Source of the DNA: Flavobacterium sp.
GTDB lineage: Bacteria; Bacteroidota; Bacteroidia; Flavobacteriales; Flavobacteriaceae
Direction of reading: 5' to 3'
Length of the DNA: 64,000 nt
Assembly: GCA_018883065.1 (NCBI GenBank)
Contig: VEQT01000004.1
Location: 1-64,000, forward strand
Position 1 is the stretch's first letter, and the number at the start of each line of letters is the position of its first letter. Below the pieces are notes generated by a model. That model saw only the letters and a program-made list of their open reading frames with translations. It ran no database searches and was not told the DNA's origin. Of this stretch, positions 9,535-18,759 are shown one piece after another. The translations under genes and the position numbers were made by a program.

Positions 9535-10983
9535 TTAAAATTGAAAGTAAATAAATTGTTGGTTCGAATCTGCGAAATAAAACAAAGACAGTATAATCAG
9601 GTAATAGAAAATCCATCGTAGGAATCTTGGACATTTATTACCAAAGGTTGCAATTGCGAATTGTTGTTCTCTTCCAATCCATTCGATCAGCACGAATAAA
9701 AATAAAAAAAACATCAGCGGCAGTATATAGCCAATACCTGGGAAATACGGGGCTTTAAACACTGATGGTGAAAAGATTTGTGAAATATAATAGAAAGCCA
9801 ATTTTACATTTTCAGATCGAAAGAAAATCCAAGCAAAAACGGTTAGTATAAAAGTCAATAGGATCGATAAAAACTCTGAGATTGTTGGCAGGTGTTTTCC
9901 TTTAGCCACAATCTCTAGATTGTTTCTGTTGGTTCCCAGAACTATTGAAGGCATAATATAAATCGCGTTTAATAGTCCCCAGATTATAAAGGTCCAATTC
10001 GCGCCATGCCAAAATCCACTAACAAGGAAGATTATAAATGTATTTCTGACTTTCCCCCAGATTCCTACTTTGCTTCCTCCCAAAGGAATGTAGAGATAAT
10101 CGCGAAACCACGTTGAAAGAGAAATGTGCCAACGACGCCAGAACTCTGAGATATCTCTCGAAAAATAAGGGAATGCGAAATTTCGCAGCAACTCAATACC
10201 AAAGAGTCTTGCCGTTCCCAGAGCGATATCAGAATATCCAGAAAAATCACCATAAATCTGGAAAGTGAAAAAAAGCGCACCTAGAAAGTAAGTGCTGCCT
10301 GAAAAGTTTTCGGAATTACTAAAGATGATGTTGGCATATTCGGCACATTGATCGGCGATAACGATTTTTTTGAACAAGCCCCACAAGATTTGCTTCAGAC
10401 CGTCAACTGATTTTGAATAATCAAAAGTTCTTTTTTTTTGTATTTGTGGCAAAAGATGTGTCGCCCTTTCAATTGGTCCAGCAACAAGTAAAGGGAAAAA
10501 ACTAACAAAAACAGAATAATCAATAAAATTTTTCTCGGCTTTGATTTTGTCGTTGTAGATGTCGATTACATATGACAATCCGTGAAAAGTATAGAACGAT
10601 ATTCCAACAGGCAGAATTAATTTTAGAGTCCATGGATTAATATGGAATCCTATTTGTCTTAACGCATCTGCAAACGAATCTGCAAAAAAGTTATAGTATT
10701 TAAATACACCTAAAAAACTAAGATTTATGGTTACACTAATCCAGAACCAGAACCTCTTCATGAGCCTGTTTTGCGAATCACTCATTTTGAGACCAGTAAA
10801 ATAATCTAGAAGTGTAGAAAAAATCAATAGAAACAGGAAACGCCAATCCCAGCAGGCGTAAAAAAAATAACTCGAAACCAAAAGAAGTAGATTTTGGGCT
10901 TTTAAGTTTCTTTTAGTTACGAACCAATAAAAAAGAAGAACTATCGGAAGAAAAATGAAAAAGTTTATTGAGTTGAATAACAT
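9535..10983 (-). CDS. MBOAT family O-acyltransferase (AlgI-like)
   Basis: Multi-TM; DISEFWRRWHISLSTWFRDYLYIPLGG and SGFWHGANWTFIIWG are MBOAT/AlgI hallmarks. Confidence 0.96.
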   Translation of the reverse strand: MLFNSINFFIFLPIVLLFYWFVTKRNLKAQNLLLLVSSYFFYACWDWRFLFLLIFSTLLDYFTGLKMSDSQNRLMKRFWFWISVTINLSFLGVFKYYNFFADSFADALRQIGFHINPWTLKLILPVGISFYTFHGLSYVIDIYNDKIKAEKNFIDYSVFVSFFPLLVAGPIERATHLLPQIQKKRTFDYSKSVDGLKQILWGLFKKIVIADQCAEYANIIFSNSENFSGSTYFLGALFFTFQIYGDFSGYSDIALGTARLFGIELLRNFAFPYFSRDISEFWRRWHISLSTWFRDYLYIPLGGSKVGIWGKVRNTFIIFLVSGFWHGANWTFIIWGLLNAIYIMPSIVLGTNRNNLEIVAKGKHLPTISEFLSILLTFILTVFAWIFFRSENVKLAFYYISQIFSPSVFKAPYFPGIGYILPLMFFLFLFVLIEWIGREQQFAIATFGNKCPRFLRWIFYYLIILSLFYFADSNQQFIYFQF

Positions 10984-11197
10984 TTAGTAATGGTAAAAAG
11001 TTGCTGCTGATACTCCGATATTAAACAAGCGAATTTTATAGATAAAACACATGATAATAATCGAATTAAAAATTTGTTAAAAGTATAAATTAAAATTGTA
11101 ACAGATAAAAGGGTATTGCGCCAAAAATTTGGACAAACTCAATCAATGAATTGCCGTTTAAATTTAATTAATGCTTTTGTTATATAAAAAATTAAAT

Positions 11198-11227
11198 TTG
11201 CAATCTCAATAAAAAACGATAGTTTTG
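11198..11227 (+). promoter_or_regulatory. putative Bacteroidota promoter TTG-N19-TAGTTTTG
   Basis: TTG at 11198-11200, TAGTTTTG at 11220-11227; fits -33 TTG / -7 TAnnTTTG with 19 nt spacing. Confidence 0.55.
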
Positions 11228-11246
11228 CAATAAATTTTAAGCAAAA

Positions 11247-11789
11247 ATGAAGACAAAATTAATACTTACACTACTATTTTTTTCTACAATTTTTATTTCA
11301 TGTAAAAACGATAAAAAGGATGAAGCGGCAGATCTTGAAGTTCCAAAAGCAAACACCTTTGATGTAACAGTAGATATGGTAGTAAAAAAAGATGATGAGT
11401 TGATTCTTTTTTATAAAGACCAGTCAATCAACTATTTTGATGATAAAAACACAGTTTATTCTGGCGTTAAAGGCAGCGAAGTTTCTCAAAAAGTAACATT
11501 TAGTATTCCTGAAGGCGTACTGCCAAACGACATCCGTTTTGATATCAGTTCTAAAAAAGAACAACAGCCAATAAAAATCAATTCGATTACGCTAAGCTTC
11601 GAAGGAAGACAATTTATAATAGACCAGATGAATTTTGAAAAATTCTTCAAAGCGAACGAATATATTCAATATGATGCAGCTACAGCTACAGCTACATGTA
11701 CAGAAAAAAACGGAATTTACGATCCATACTTCAACACGAATCCGCCAATTTATTTTGAATTGGAAAAATTGTTAGGCAGACCATTGTAG
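11247..11789 (+). CDS. hypothetical lipoprotein
   Basis: MKTKLILTLLFFSTIFISCKNDKKD lipoprotein signal; no recognised domain. Confidence 0.75.
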   Translation: MKTKLILTLLFFSTIFISCKNDKKDEAADLEVPKANTFDVTVDMVVKKDDELILFYKDQSINYFDDKNTVYSGVKGSEVSQKVTFSIPEGVLPNDIRFDISSKKEQQPIKINSITLSFEGRQFIIDQMNFEKFFKANEYIQYDAATATATCTEKNGIYDPYFNTNPPIYFELEKLLGRPL

Positions 11790-11810
11790 GAATGAAGAAA
11801 AACATTTGAA

Positions 11811-11833
11811 GGATGTCTAAATTTTAGACATCC
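11811..11833 (+). terminator. intrinsic terminator of lipoprotein gene
   Basis: GGATGTCTAAA-t-TTTAGACATCC perfect stem followed by a T run. Confidence 0.85.
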
Positions 11834-11885
11834 TTTTTTTTTAAGCAAGACGTCAAAGCATTGTTCTAGAAAATTTATAAACGGA

Positions 11886-13085
11886 ATGAGAAAAAAAATA
11901 GGCGATCATTTATCTTTATTTGTAATAATTGCAGGAGCGGCCTCATTCTTTCTTTCGAATTTGTTATTGAAAGACGTTTTTGATTCTGATATATACGGAC
12001 ATTACTCGATATTGATTTCTTATTTTTCATTAATTTATGTAGTAGGCATTTTCGGAGCTGATCAGGTTTTTCTGAGGTTTTCAGTATCATTAGAGAAAGA
12101 TAAGATACACACACAAAAAATGCAATTTGTTTTGGTGCCAATAATTGTTGTAATGTCGTCGTTGATTGGGACTTTGGTTTTTAAAAAAAATTACCCAGAA
12201 GTTGAGATTAATAGTGTTTTGCTATTCTTTTCGAGTATGGGTATGATTGGTATTTTATTTTTATTCAGTATCCTTCGATTAAACTCAGATTTCGTATTTG
12301 CCCAGATTACTTCCAATTATTGGAAATTGGTAATGTTTGTCACGGCATTTCTATTTTACATTCAACACAACGATCTATTTCGACTTTTTGTGAACATCAT
12401 CTTGTGCAACATCATTTTGATTTTTCTAGTGACTTTGTTCTATGTCTATAAAAAAATTCAATTTCAGTTCAATAATGATTTCACAACCTGGCAAATCATC
12501 CAGACGTCATTTCATTATTTTCTATCAATTTTATCTGCTGCCTTGATTCTTTTTTCTGACCGTTTTATTATCGAGACTAAATACGATTTTAAGGAATTTG
12601 GAAATTTCTTCTATCTGACTAATTTTTTTCTGGCTCCTTATGCAATACTTCAAAACTATATTAGTTTCAAACAATTGATCGCTTTTAAAAACAATTTCAA
12701 TCCTGAATACTATAAAAAATTCAATACCAGAGCAATCATTTTTGGTTTATCTATGGGGTTTTTGTTGTTTTTCACCGCACTTGTTCTCAGTTATCTCAAA
12801 TTAATAAAATTCAATTTTCAGAATTATTCGACAATCATTTTGATTCTTTTAGCTACAGGAACGCTGCGTCTTTTTTCATCCGCCATCAATTCGGCGTTTG
12901 AAGCTAGAACGTCATTAGAGATGCTCAGAAAATCGAATCTTTATATCTTTCTTTTTACTTTTTTTACTTTAATCTTTGTTGTGTATTACGTTAATTCGAT
13001 AGAACTAATATTATTGAATTTTATATTAATCTGGATATTCCGATGTTTTATTCACAACAAACTACTTTTCCCAAAGACAAAATGA
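11886..13085 (+). CDS. oligosaccharide flippase (Wzx-like) membrane protein
   Basis: Multi-TM protein with DSDIYGHYSILISYFSLIYVVGIFGADQVFLRF flippase-like N-terminus, in polysaccharide cluster. Confidence 0.75.
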   Translation: MRKKIGDHLSLFVIIAGAASFFLSNLLLKDVFDSDIYGHYSILISYFSLIYVVGIFGADQVFLRFSVSLEKDKIHTQKMQFVLVPIIVVMSSLIGTLVFKKNYPEVEINSVLLFFSSMGMIGILFLFSILRLNSDFVFAQITSNYWKLVMFVTAFLFYIQHNDLFRLFVNIILCNIILIFLVTLFYVYKKIQFQFNNDFTTWQIIQTSFHYFLSILSAALILFSDRFIIETKYDFKEFGNFFYLTNFFLAPYAILQNYISFKQLIAFKNNFNPEYYKKFNTRAIIFGLSMGFLLFFTALVLSYLKLIKFNFQNYSTIILILLATGTLRLFSSAINSAFEARTSLEMLRKSNLYIFLFTFFTLIFVVYYVNSIELILLNFILIWIFRCFIHNKLLFPKTK

Positions 13086-14467
13086 AGCAATCGCTATATA
13101 GAATCTATTATGCTTTTTTTATTTTGGGGATGTTTTTTCTGTCCTTTAATGAATATGAAGGCATTAATGTTTTAGGGGAATTCAAAAGGGAAGCGGGTGC
13201 GCTTTTTTTATTTGCGGGCTTCCTGATATTAATCATCGATTTTTTTAGAGGCAGTAAACTATCATTACCATTAAATAGTTTTGTTTTTCAAATATTACTC
13301 TTTTTTTTGGCCTGGTGCATCCTAACGACATTGATCAACTACCCCTCTGTTTCATTGAGTTATTTCAAGCACACTTCAGGAACCAGCAGGTTTATAAGAC
13401 AGTATGTAGCATTGCTAATTTCAACCTTGATTTTCTTTACATTATATTGGAATGTAATCGTAAGGATGGAGCTGAAGGACATTCTTTATAAAATCAGAAA
13501 AGTATTCCTGTGTTCTTTGGTTTTTGCAACAATATACGGCTTTTTGGAAACGCTCAACAGGTTTTTTGGGATTGGTTCTTTAACGCACGTGTTGAGATTG
13601 TTTAATTATTTTCCGTTTACGGAAGTAAATTATCACATCGAAGGGAGAATTTCCTCTTTCTGTTTTGAACCACCATTTCTTGCCATTTATTTGACAACTA
13701 TCGCCGGCTGGATGTTTAGTTATATTCTTACTGAGAAGAAGGGCCCTCTTAAATTTGTTCCGACCATTTGTGTAGTGTTTCTAACTTATTTTTCGGGTTC
13801 ACGGACAGGATTGTTGGTCGTTTTTTTTCAGGTATTCATTTTTGGCATTATGCTTTATAGAGATCAGAGATATAAGAAGTATATTCGAACTTCAATTACA
13901 GCCTTTGTTGCTGTTGCTAGTCTGCTTATGGTTGTCAATGGTGAAAAAATCTTTAAATCAGTGTCGGAAAAGGTTGAATCGCTAGATTTCAGTAGCAACA
14001 TGAAAACCAACGTTTCAAACAAATCTAGATTTGGGCTTCAATATGCTTCTATTCAGGTTTTTAAGGAACACCCGATTATCGGCGTTGGATTTGGACAACA
14101 AACGTATTTTAGCAGACTTCATTACCCTTTTTGGGCAACAAACAACAATTGGGAATTCAAAGAAATGTATAAAAACAAAAACGATTTGTCATTCCCACCG
14201 GGTTACAATCTATATACGCGATTACTTGCAGAAACTGGTTTAGTCGGCACTTTATTGTTTTTGGCATTAATTTATTTTAGCGTTAAAATTGCCAGACAAA
14301 CCATGAGAAATTCTGATGGAGATAAAAGGATTCTAGCAATGATTGTCTATATTTCATTAATCGGTTTATACATCAACTGGCTACAAATAGATGCTTTTAG
14401 GATATACGGCGTATGGTTGAGTTTAGCCATTTTAATCCGGTTTTCTTATAATACCAAAAAAACATGA
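13082..14467 (+). CDS. O-antigen polymerase/ligase-like (Wzy_C) membrane protein
   Basis: Multi-TM; FSGSRTGLLVVFFQVF and HPIIGVGFGQ motifs; ATGA overlap with flippase stop. Confidence 0.75.
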   Translation: MKQSLYRIYYAFFILGMFFLSFNEYEGINVLGEFKREAGALFLFAGFLILIIDFFRGSKLSLPLNSFVFQILLFFLAWCILTTLINYPSVSLSYFKHTSGTSRFIRQYVALLISTLIFFTLYWNVIVRMELKDILYKIRKVFLCSLVFATIYGFLETLNRFFGIGSLTHVLRLFNYFPFTEVNYHIEGRISSFCFEPPFLAIYLTTIAGWMFSYILTEKKGPLKFVPTICVVFLTYFSGSRTGLLVVFFQVFIFGIMLYRDQRYKKYIRTSITAFVAVASLLMVVNGEKIFKSVSEKVESLDFSSNMKTNVSNKSRFGLQYASIQVFKEHPIIGVGFGQQTYFSRLHYPFWATNNNWEFKEMYKNKNDLSFPPGYNLYTRLLAETGLVGTLLFLALIYFSVKIARQTMRNSDGDKRILAMIVYISLIGLYINWLQIDAFRIYGVWLSLAILIRFSYNTKKT

Positions 14468-15258
14468 ATAGTGCAATTCTTTTAATTCCCCACTTCAATA
14501 ATCCCGAAGGGCTAACCAAATCGTTAAGATCCATTGACGCGAATGAATGTATTGACGTACTCATTGTTGACGACGGCAGTAAAAAGGAGCAGATAGACGA
14601 AGTCACTTTGAAGTTGGCATTTAAAGCAAAAGGCACTATTTATTTTGAATACCTTCAGGAAAACCAGGGTATTGAAAACGCTTTGAATCATGGACTCCAA
14701 TATATTCTCACAAAGCAGTATGAATACATTGCTCGTTTAGATTGTGGTGATATGTGTCTCGGAGAGAGATTCAGGATGCAGCAACAATTCCTTGCTAAAA
14801 ACAGGGAAATAAAAATTGTTGGAACTAATGTAATCGCTGTTGGTATTGATGATAAATTCTTATACAAGCTCACGATGCCTGAAAACCACGAAGAGATCAG
14901 GAATAAGATGTATTTCAATTCGATGCTGATTCATCCAACAGTTATGTTTTCAAAAGAAATTCTGACTACGGTTGGCTTATATCCCACGCAATACAAATGG
15001 GCTGAAGATTATGCTTTTTTCTTTTCAATTATTGAACAATACAAAGCGTTCAACATTCAGGAATACCTTTCTCAAATAGAGATAAACGACTCTGGAATAT
15101 CGATTACCAAGAGAAAGCAACAAGTAAAAAGCAGAATCAACATAATCAAGGCTCATTTTTATTTTGGGTTTTTCCCTATTTATGGATTAATCCGAAATTA
15201 TGTGCTGCTTTATATGCCATATCAATTGATATTTTTTATAAAAAAAATCAAGCAATGA
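14464..15258 (+). CDS. glycosyltransferase family 2
   Basis: AILLIPHFNNPEGLTKSLRSI...IDVLIVDDGSK...YIARLDCGDMCLGERF GT-A motifs. Confidence 0.92.
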   Translation: MNSAILLIPHFNNPEGLTKSLRSIDANECIDVLIVDDGSKKEQIDEVTLKLAFKAKGTIYFEYLQENQGIENALNHGLQYILTKQYEYIARLDCGDMCLGERFRMQQQFLAKNREIKIVGTNVIAVGIDDKFLYKLTMPENHEEIRNKMYFNSMLIHPTVMFSKEILTTVGLYPTQYKWAEDYAFFFSIIEQYKAFNIQEYLSQIEINDSGISITKRKQQVKSRINIIKAHFYFGFFPIYGLIRNYVLLYMPYQLIFFIKKIKQ

Positions 15259-16454
15259 ATAACATAAAGGACAACTTATATGATTACTTAGTTTGTTTAA
15301 TGGTTCTTGTTTTACCGTTTTCAAACGCTATACCGAATATTTTCCTTATTGTATTGTCAATTCTTTTTTTAAAAGACTTGTCAATTCAAAAAATAAAGAA
15401 TATTCGATTTAATGGTTTAATTCTATTTGCTATACTAGTGATTTACATCACTTTAAAGGCATTGATTTTTGAAACTTTTTTACTTGATTTTCCGGTATAT
15501 AGAGGTTATATATTGGCATTATGGTTACTGGTTATTCTTCATAAAGTCAAAGATTTCAAAACACTGAAGATATTTTTGTTAGTCAGTATAAATACTACTG
15601 TTCTCGCTTCGTGTTTTTTAATTTGGAAATTCTACAATAGTTATCATTTTTTACCATTCAGCAACACAGGTGAAGTAAATGAACTTCTTATATTGGAAAG
15701 ACCATATGCAGGTTTTTATGCGGTTTTAGGAATTTTTTTGTCGCTTGAATTGACTTCTACTTTAAAAAAATATAAATTTTTACTCATATCTAGCAGTGTA
15801 ATTATGTTGGTTTTTATCATATTGATTTCTGCAAGGTTGTCTATACTCACTATATTTTTGACAGCAATAATATATTTCCTTTTTTACCAAAAAACAAAGG
15901 CTTATATTAAAACAGCAACAATTCTAGTTTTATTCTTGTTCTTTGGAGCCATATTACACTACAATAAGAATATAAAACAACGATTTTTTATTAGGGAGAG
16001 TTTTGAAAAATCAATAGAAATTGCATCGAATTACGAACCGAGATTTGTTATTTGGAATTGCGCTTACGAAATGGCTAAAACCCCCAACCATAGTTTACTC
16101 TTTGGATTAGAAAGCTATTCGCTTATCAACAAAAATTACACAGCATGTTATGCGAAAAATATAAGTAATCCGAATAAAAAAGATTATTTTTTAACAACAA
16201 ATTTTAATTCACATAATCAGATAATTGATTATTTCTTAATAGGCGGTTTATTTGCGTTTTTTATTTTATCGGGTTTTTTTATTTACCTTTTTTCTTTAGT
16301 AAGAAAACAGTTTTTTAATACAGCATTGTTGGTTACAATTGTGTTCTTTTTTTTAGTTGAAAATGTACTGTACCGCCAATTTGGGTGCTATGTTTTTAGT
16401 ATATTCGTGGCTTTATTGTCTATGAAAAAAGAGTACATTAATGACAAAAATTAA
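15255..16454 (+). CDS. O-antigen ligase/polymerase-like (Wzy_C) membrane protein
   Basis: Multi-TM; ILISARLSILTIFLTAI and TNFNSHNQIIDYFLIGG motifs. Confidence 0.75.
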   Translation: MNNIKDNLYDYLVCLMVLVLPFSNAIPNIFLIVLSILFLKDLSIQKIKNIRFNGLILFAILVIYITLKALIFETFLLDFPVYRGYILALWLLVILHKVKDFKTLKIFLLVSINTTVLASCFLIWKFYNSYHFLPFSNTGEVNELLILERPYAGFYAVLGIFLSLELTSTLKKYKFLLISSSVIMLVFIILISARLSILTIFLTAIIYFLFYQKTKAYIKTATILVLFLFFGAILHYNKNIKQRFFIRESFEKSIEIASNYEPRFVIWNCAYEMAKTPNHSLLFGLESYSLINKNYTACYAKNISNPNKKDYFLTTNFNSHNQIIDYFLIGGLFAFFILSGFFIYLFSLVRKQFFNTALLVTIVFFFLVENVLYRQFGCYVFSIFVALLSMKKEYINDKN

Positions 16455-17565
16455 GATTGCACACATACTTCATTCTGTTGGTGGAGTTGATATTTCTCTA
16501 CGATTAATTCTTCAAAACATTAATGTTTCTAAATTCGAAAACATTGTAATTCATGGAAAAAATGACACAAAAGAAATTTTCATTGATTCAAATTCTAATG
16601 TAGTAAACGAATTCAAACTTTCTATTTCTAGGGAGATTTCAATTATTGAGGATTTTAATGCAATCCTAAAAACATATTTAATAGTAAAAAAAGAAAAGCC
16701 AGACCTAATTCATGCCCATAGCGCGAAAGGAGGAGTTATAGGAAGGGTTGTCGGTTTACTTACCAGTACTAAAGTGATTTATACTCCTCAAGCATTTTCT
16801 TATTTAAGCGCCTCTAATAAATTAAAAAGAGCACTTTATTTATTTATTGAAAAAACACTAGCGAAAGGAAACACTCTATTACTAGCATCATCACCATCGG
16901 AAATGAACAGAGGTCTAATTGAAGTTGGATACCACAGCAATAAAGTTAAATTATTTAACAATGCCATTGAACCAATTTCGGAATTGCCTGAACTTTCAAT
17001 AGAAAAATCGTGGCCAAATAATTATATCTGTACAGTTGGACGACCTTGTTATCAAAAAAACATCACAGAAATGATCAACGTTTTTTATGAGGTGAGAAAA
17101 AAAGAAGATATCCATTTGGTTTTAATGGGCGTTGGACATCATTCAGATCAACTAGAAATAGTTAAAAAACAAATTTCAGATTTAAAGCTAATCAATCATG
17201 TTACATTGTTAAATTGGACTTCAAGATCAGATGTTTTAAATATTATTAGTAAATCAAGAATCTATATCTCAACTGCTCGTTACGAAGGATTACCATATTC
17301 AATTATTGAAAGTCTGCTTCTTGGGATTCCCTGTGTGGTTTCAAATTGTGACGGAAACAGAGACTTAATAAGAGACAATTATAATGGATATATAATTAAC
17401 GATAACAATACGGTTGATTTTAGCTCAAAAATCATCAAAATACTTAATGACAATATTTTGCACTTTAAGTTTTCTGAAAACGCAAAGTTAACCTTTGGAA
17501 GGTATTACAATATAATAGAAACAATAAGTGAATTAGAACTAATTTACAAAGAAAGTATAAAGTAA
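16441..17565 (+). CDS. glycosyltransferase family 4
   Basis: PDLIHAHSAKGGVIGRVVG...CTVGRPCYQKNITEMI...ISTARYEGLPYSIIESLLLGIPCVVSNCDGNRDLI. Confidence 0.93.
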   Translation: MTKIKIAHILHSVGGVDISLRLILQNINVSKFENIVIHGKNDTKEIFIDSNSNVVNEFKLSISREISIIEDFNAILKTYLIVKKEKPDLIHAHSAKGGVIGRVVGLLTSTKVIYTPQAFSYLSASNKLKRALYLFIEKTLAKGNTLLLASSPSEMNRGLIEVGYHSNKVKLFNNAIEPISELPELSIEKSWPNNYICTVGRPCYQKNITEMINVFYEVRKKEDIHLVLMGVGHHSDQLEIVKKQISDLKLINHVTLLNWTSRSDVLNIISKSRIYISTARYEGLPYSIIESLLLGIPCVVSNCDGNRDLIRDNYNGYIINDNNTVDFSSKIIKILNDNILHFKFSENAKLTFGRYYNIIETISELELIYKESIK

Positions 17566-17770
17566 ATTATAGCTATTCCCAATAGCAACTCTGCTGATTA
17601 GTCTATTTTTGATGAAACATCAATTGCGATTCTTTATAAAACACAATATTCAGGACACATAAAATAAGCTTATAAATTAATTAATGACCCTTAGGATTGT
17701 TTTTAATAAAAAGTTAATTTTTTAACAATAAAATCTCTAACACTTCGTTAAGCTGATATAAAAAACAAAT

Positions 17771-18754
17771 ATGAAACGAATTTTAATTACAGGAGCCGCA
17801 GGTTTTTTGGGCTCTCATTTGTGTGATCGATTTATTGCCGAAGGCTATTATGTAATTGGAATGGATAACCTGATTACAGGCGACCTGAAAAACATCGAAC
17901 ACCTGTTTAAACATCCTCATTTTGAGTTTTATCACCACGATATTACCAAGTTTGTTCACATTCCCGGACAATTGGATTATATTTTACATTTTGCCTCTCC
18001 AGCCAGCCCAATCGATTACTTAAAAATACCTATTCAAACCTTAAAGGTGGGATCTTTGGGCACACACAATTTATTGGGATTGGCACGCAACAAAAAAGCA
18101 CGCATACTCATTGCTTCAACATCTGAAGTATATGGTGATCCATTGGTGCACCCACAAACCGAAGAGTATTACGGCAACGTAAATACCATTGGTCCTCGCG
18201 GGGTTTATGATGAAGCCAAACGTTTTCAAGAGTCAATTACCATGGCTTACCACACCTTTCACGGCGTAGAAACCCGTATCGTGCGTATTTTTAATACGTA
18301 TGGACCTCGTATGCGACTAAACGACGGTCGCGTTATTCCTGCCTTTATTGGACAAGCGTTACGTGGCGAAGATTTAACCATTTTTGGCGACGGCATGCAA
18401 ACCCGTTCATTTTGTTATGTAGATGACCAAGTTGAAGGTATATTCCGCTTGTTGCATTCGGACTATGTATATCCGGTAAACATTGGAAACCCAGACGAAA
18501 TCACCATCAAGGATTTTGCTGAAGAGATCATCAAACTTACTGGAACCAATCAAAAGGTAGTGTATCATCCACTACCCATAAACGATCCTTTGCAACGCCA
18601 ACCCGACACCACCAAGGCCAGAGAATTATTGGGATGGGAAGCCAAAGTAAACCGCGCCGAAGGAATGAAAATTACCTACGAGTACTTTAAATCGTTGTCT
18701 TCAGAGGAATTGTTAAAAGAAGAACACAAAGATTTTACAGGTTATATTCATTAA
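17771..18754 (+). CDS. UDP-glucuronate decarboxylase family (UXS-type) NAD-dependent epimerase
   Basis: [34 protein letters not shown] is characteristic of UXS rather than RfbB. Confidence 0.9.
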   Translation: MKRILITGAAGFLGSHLCDRFIAEGYYVIGMDNLITGDLKNIEHLFKHPHFEFYHHDITKFVHIPGQLDYILHFASPASPIDYLKIPIQTLKVGSLGTHNLLGLARNKKARILIASTSEVYGDPLVHPQTEEYYGNVNTIGPRGVYDEAKRFQESITMAYHTFHGVETRIVRIFNTYGPRMRLNDGRVIPAFIGQALRGEDLTIFGDGMQTRSFCYVDDQVEGIFRLLHSDYVYPVNIGNPDEITIKDFAEEIIKLTGTNQKVVYHPLPINDPLQRQPDTTKARELLGWEAKVNRAEGMKITYEYFKSLSSEELLKEEHKDFTGYIH

Positions 18755-18759
18755 ACCAA

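Noticed and set aside
11122-11133. CCAAAAATTTGG dyad in the MBOAT/lipoprotein intergenic region
   Set aside because: Only 5-bp arms in AT-rich DNA; likely by chance.
11875-12141. Minus-strand 88 aa ORF over the flippase start
   Set aside because: Overlaps a strong membrane protein CDS; low-complexity translation.
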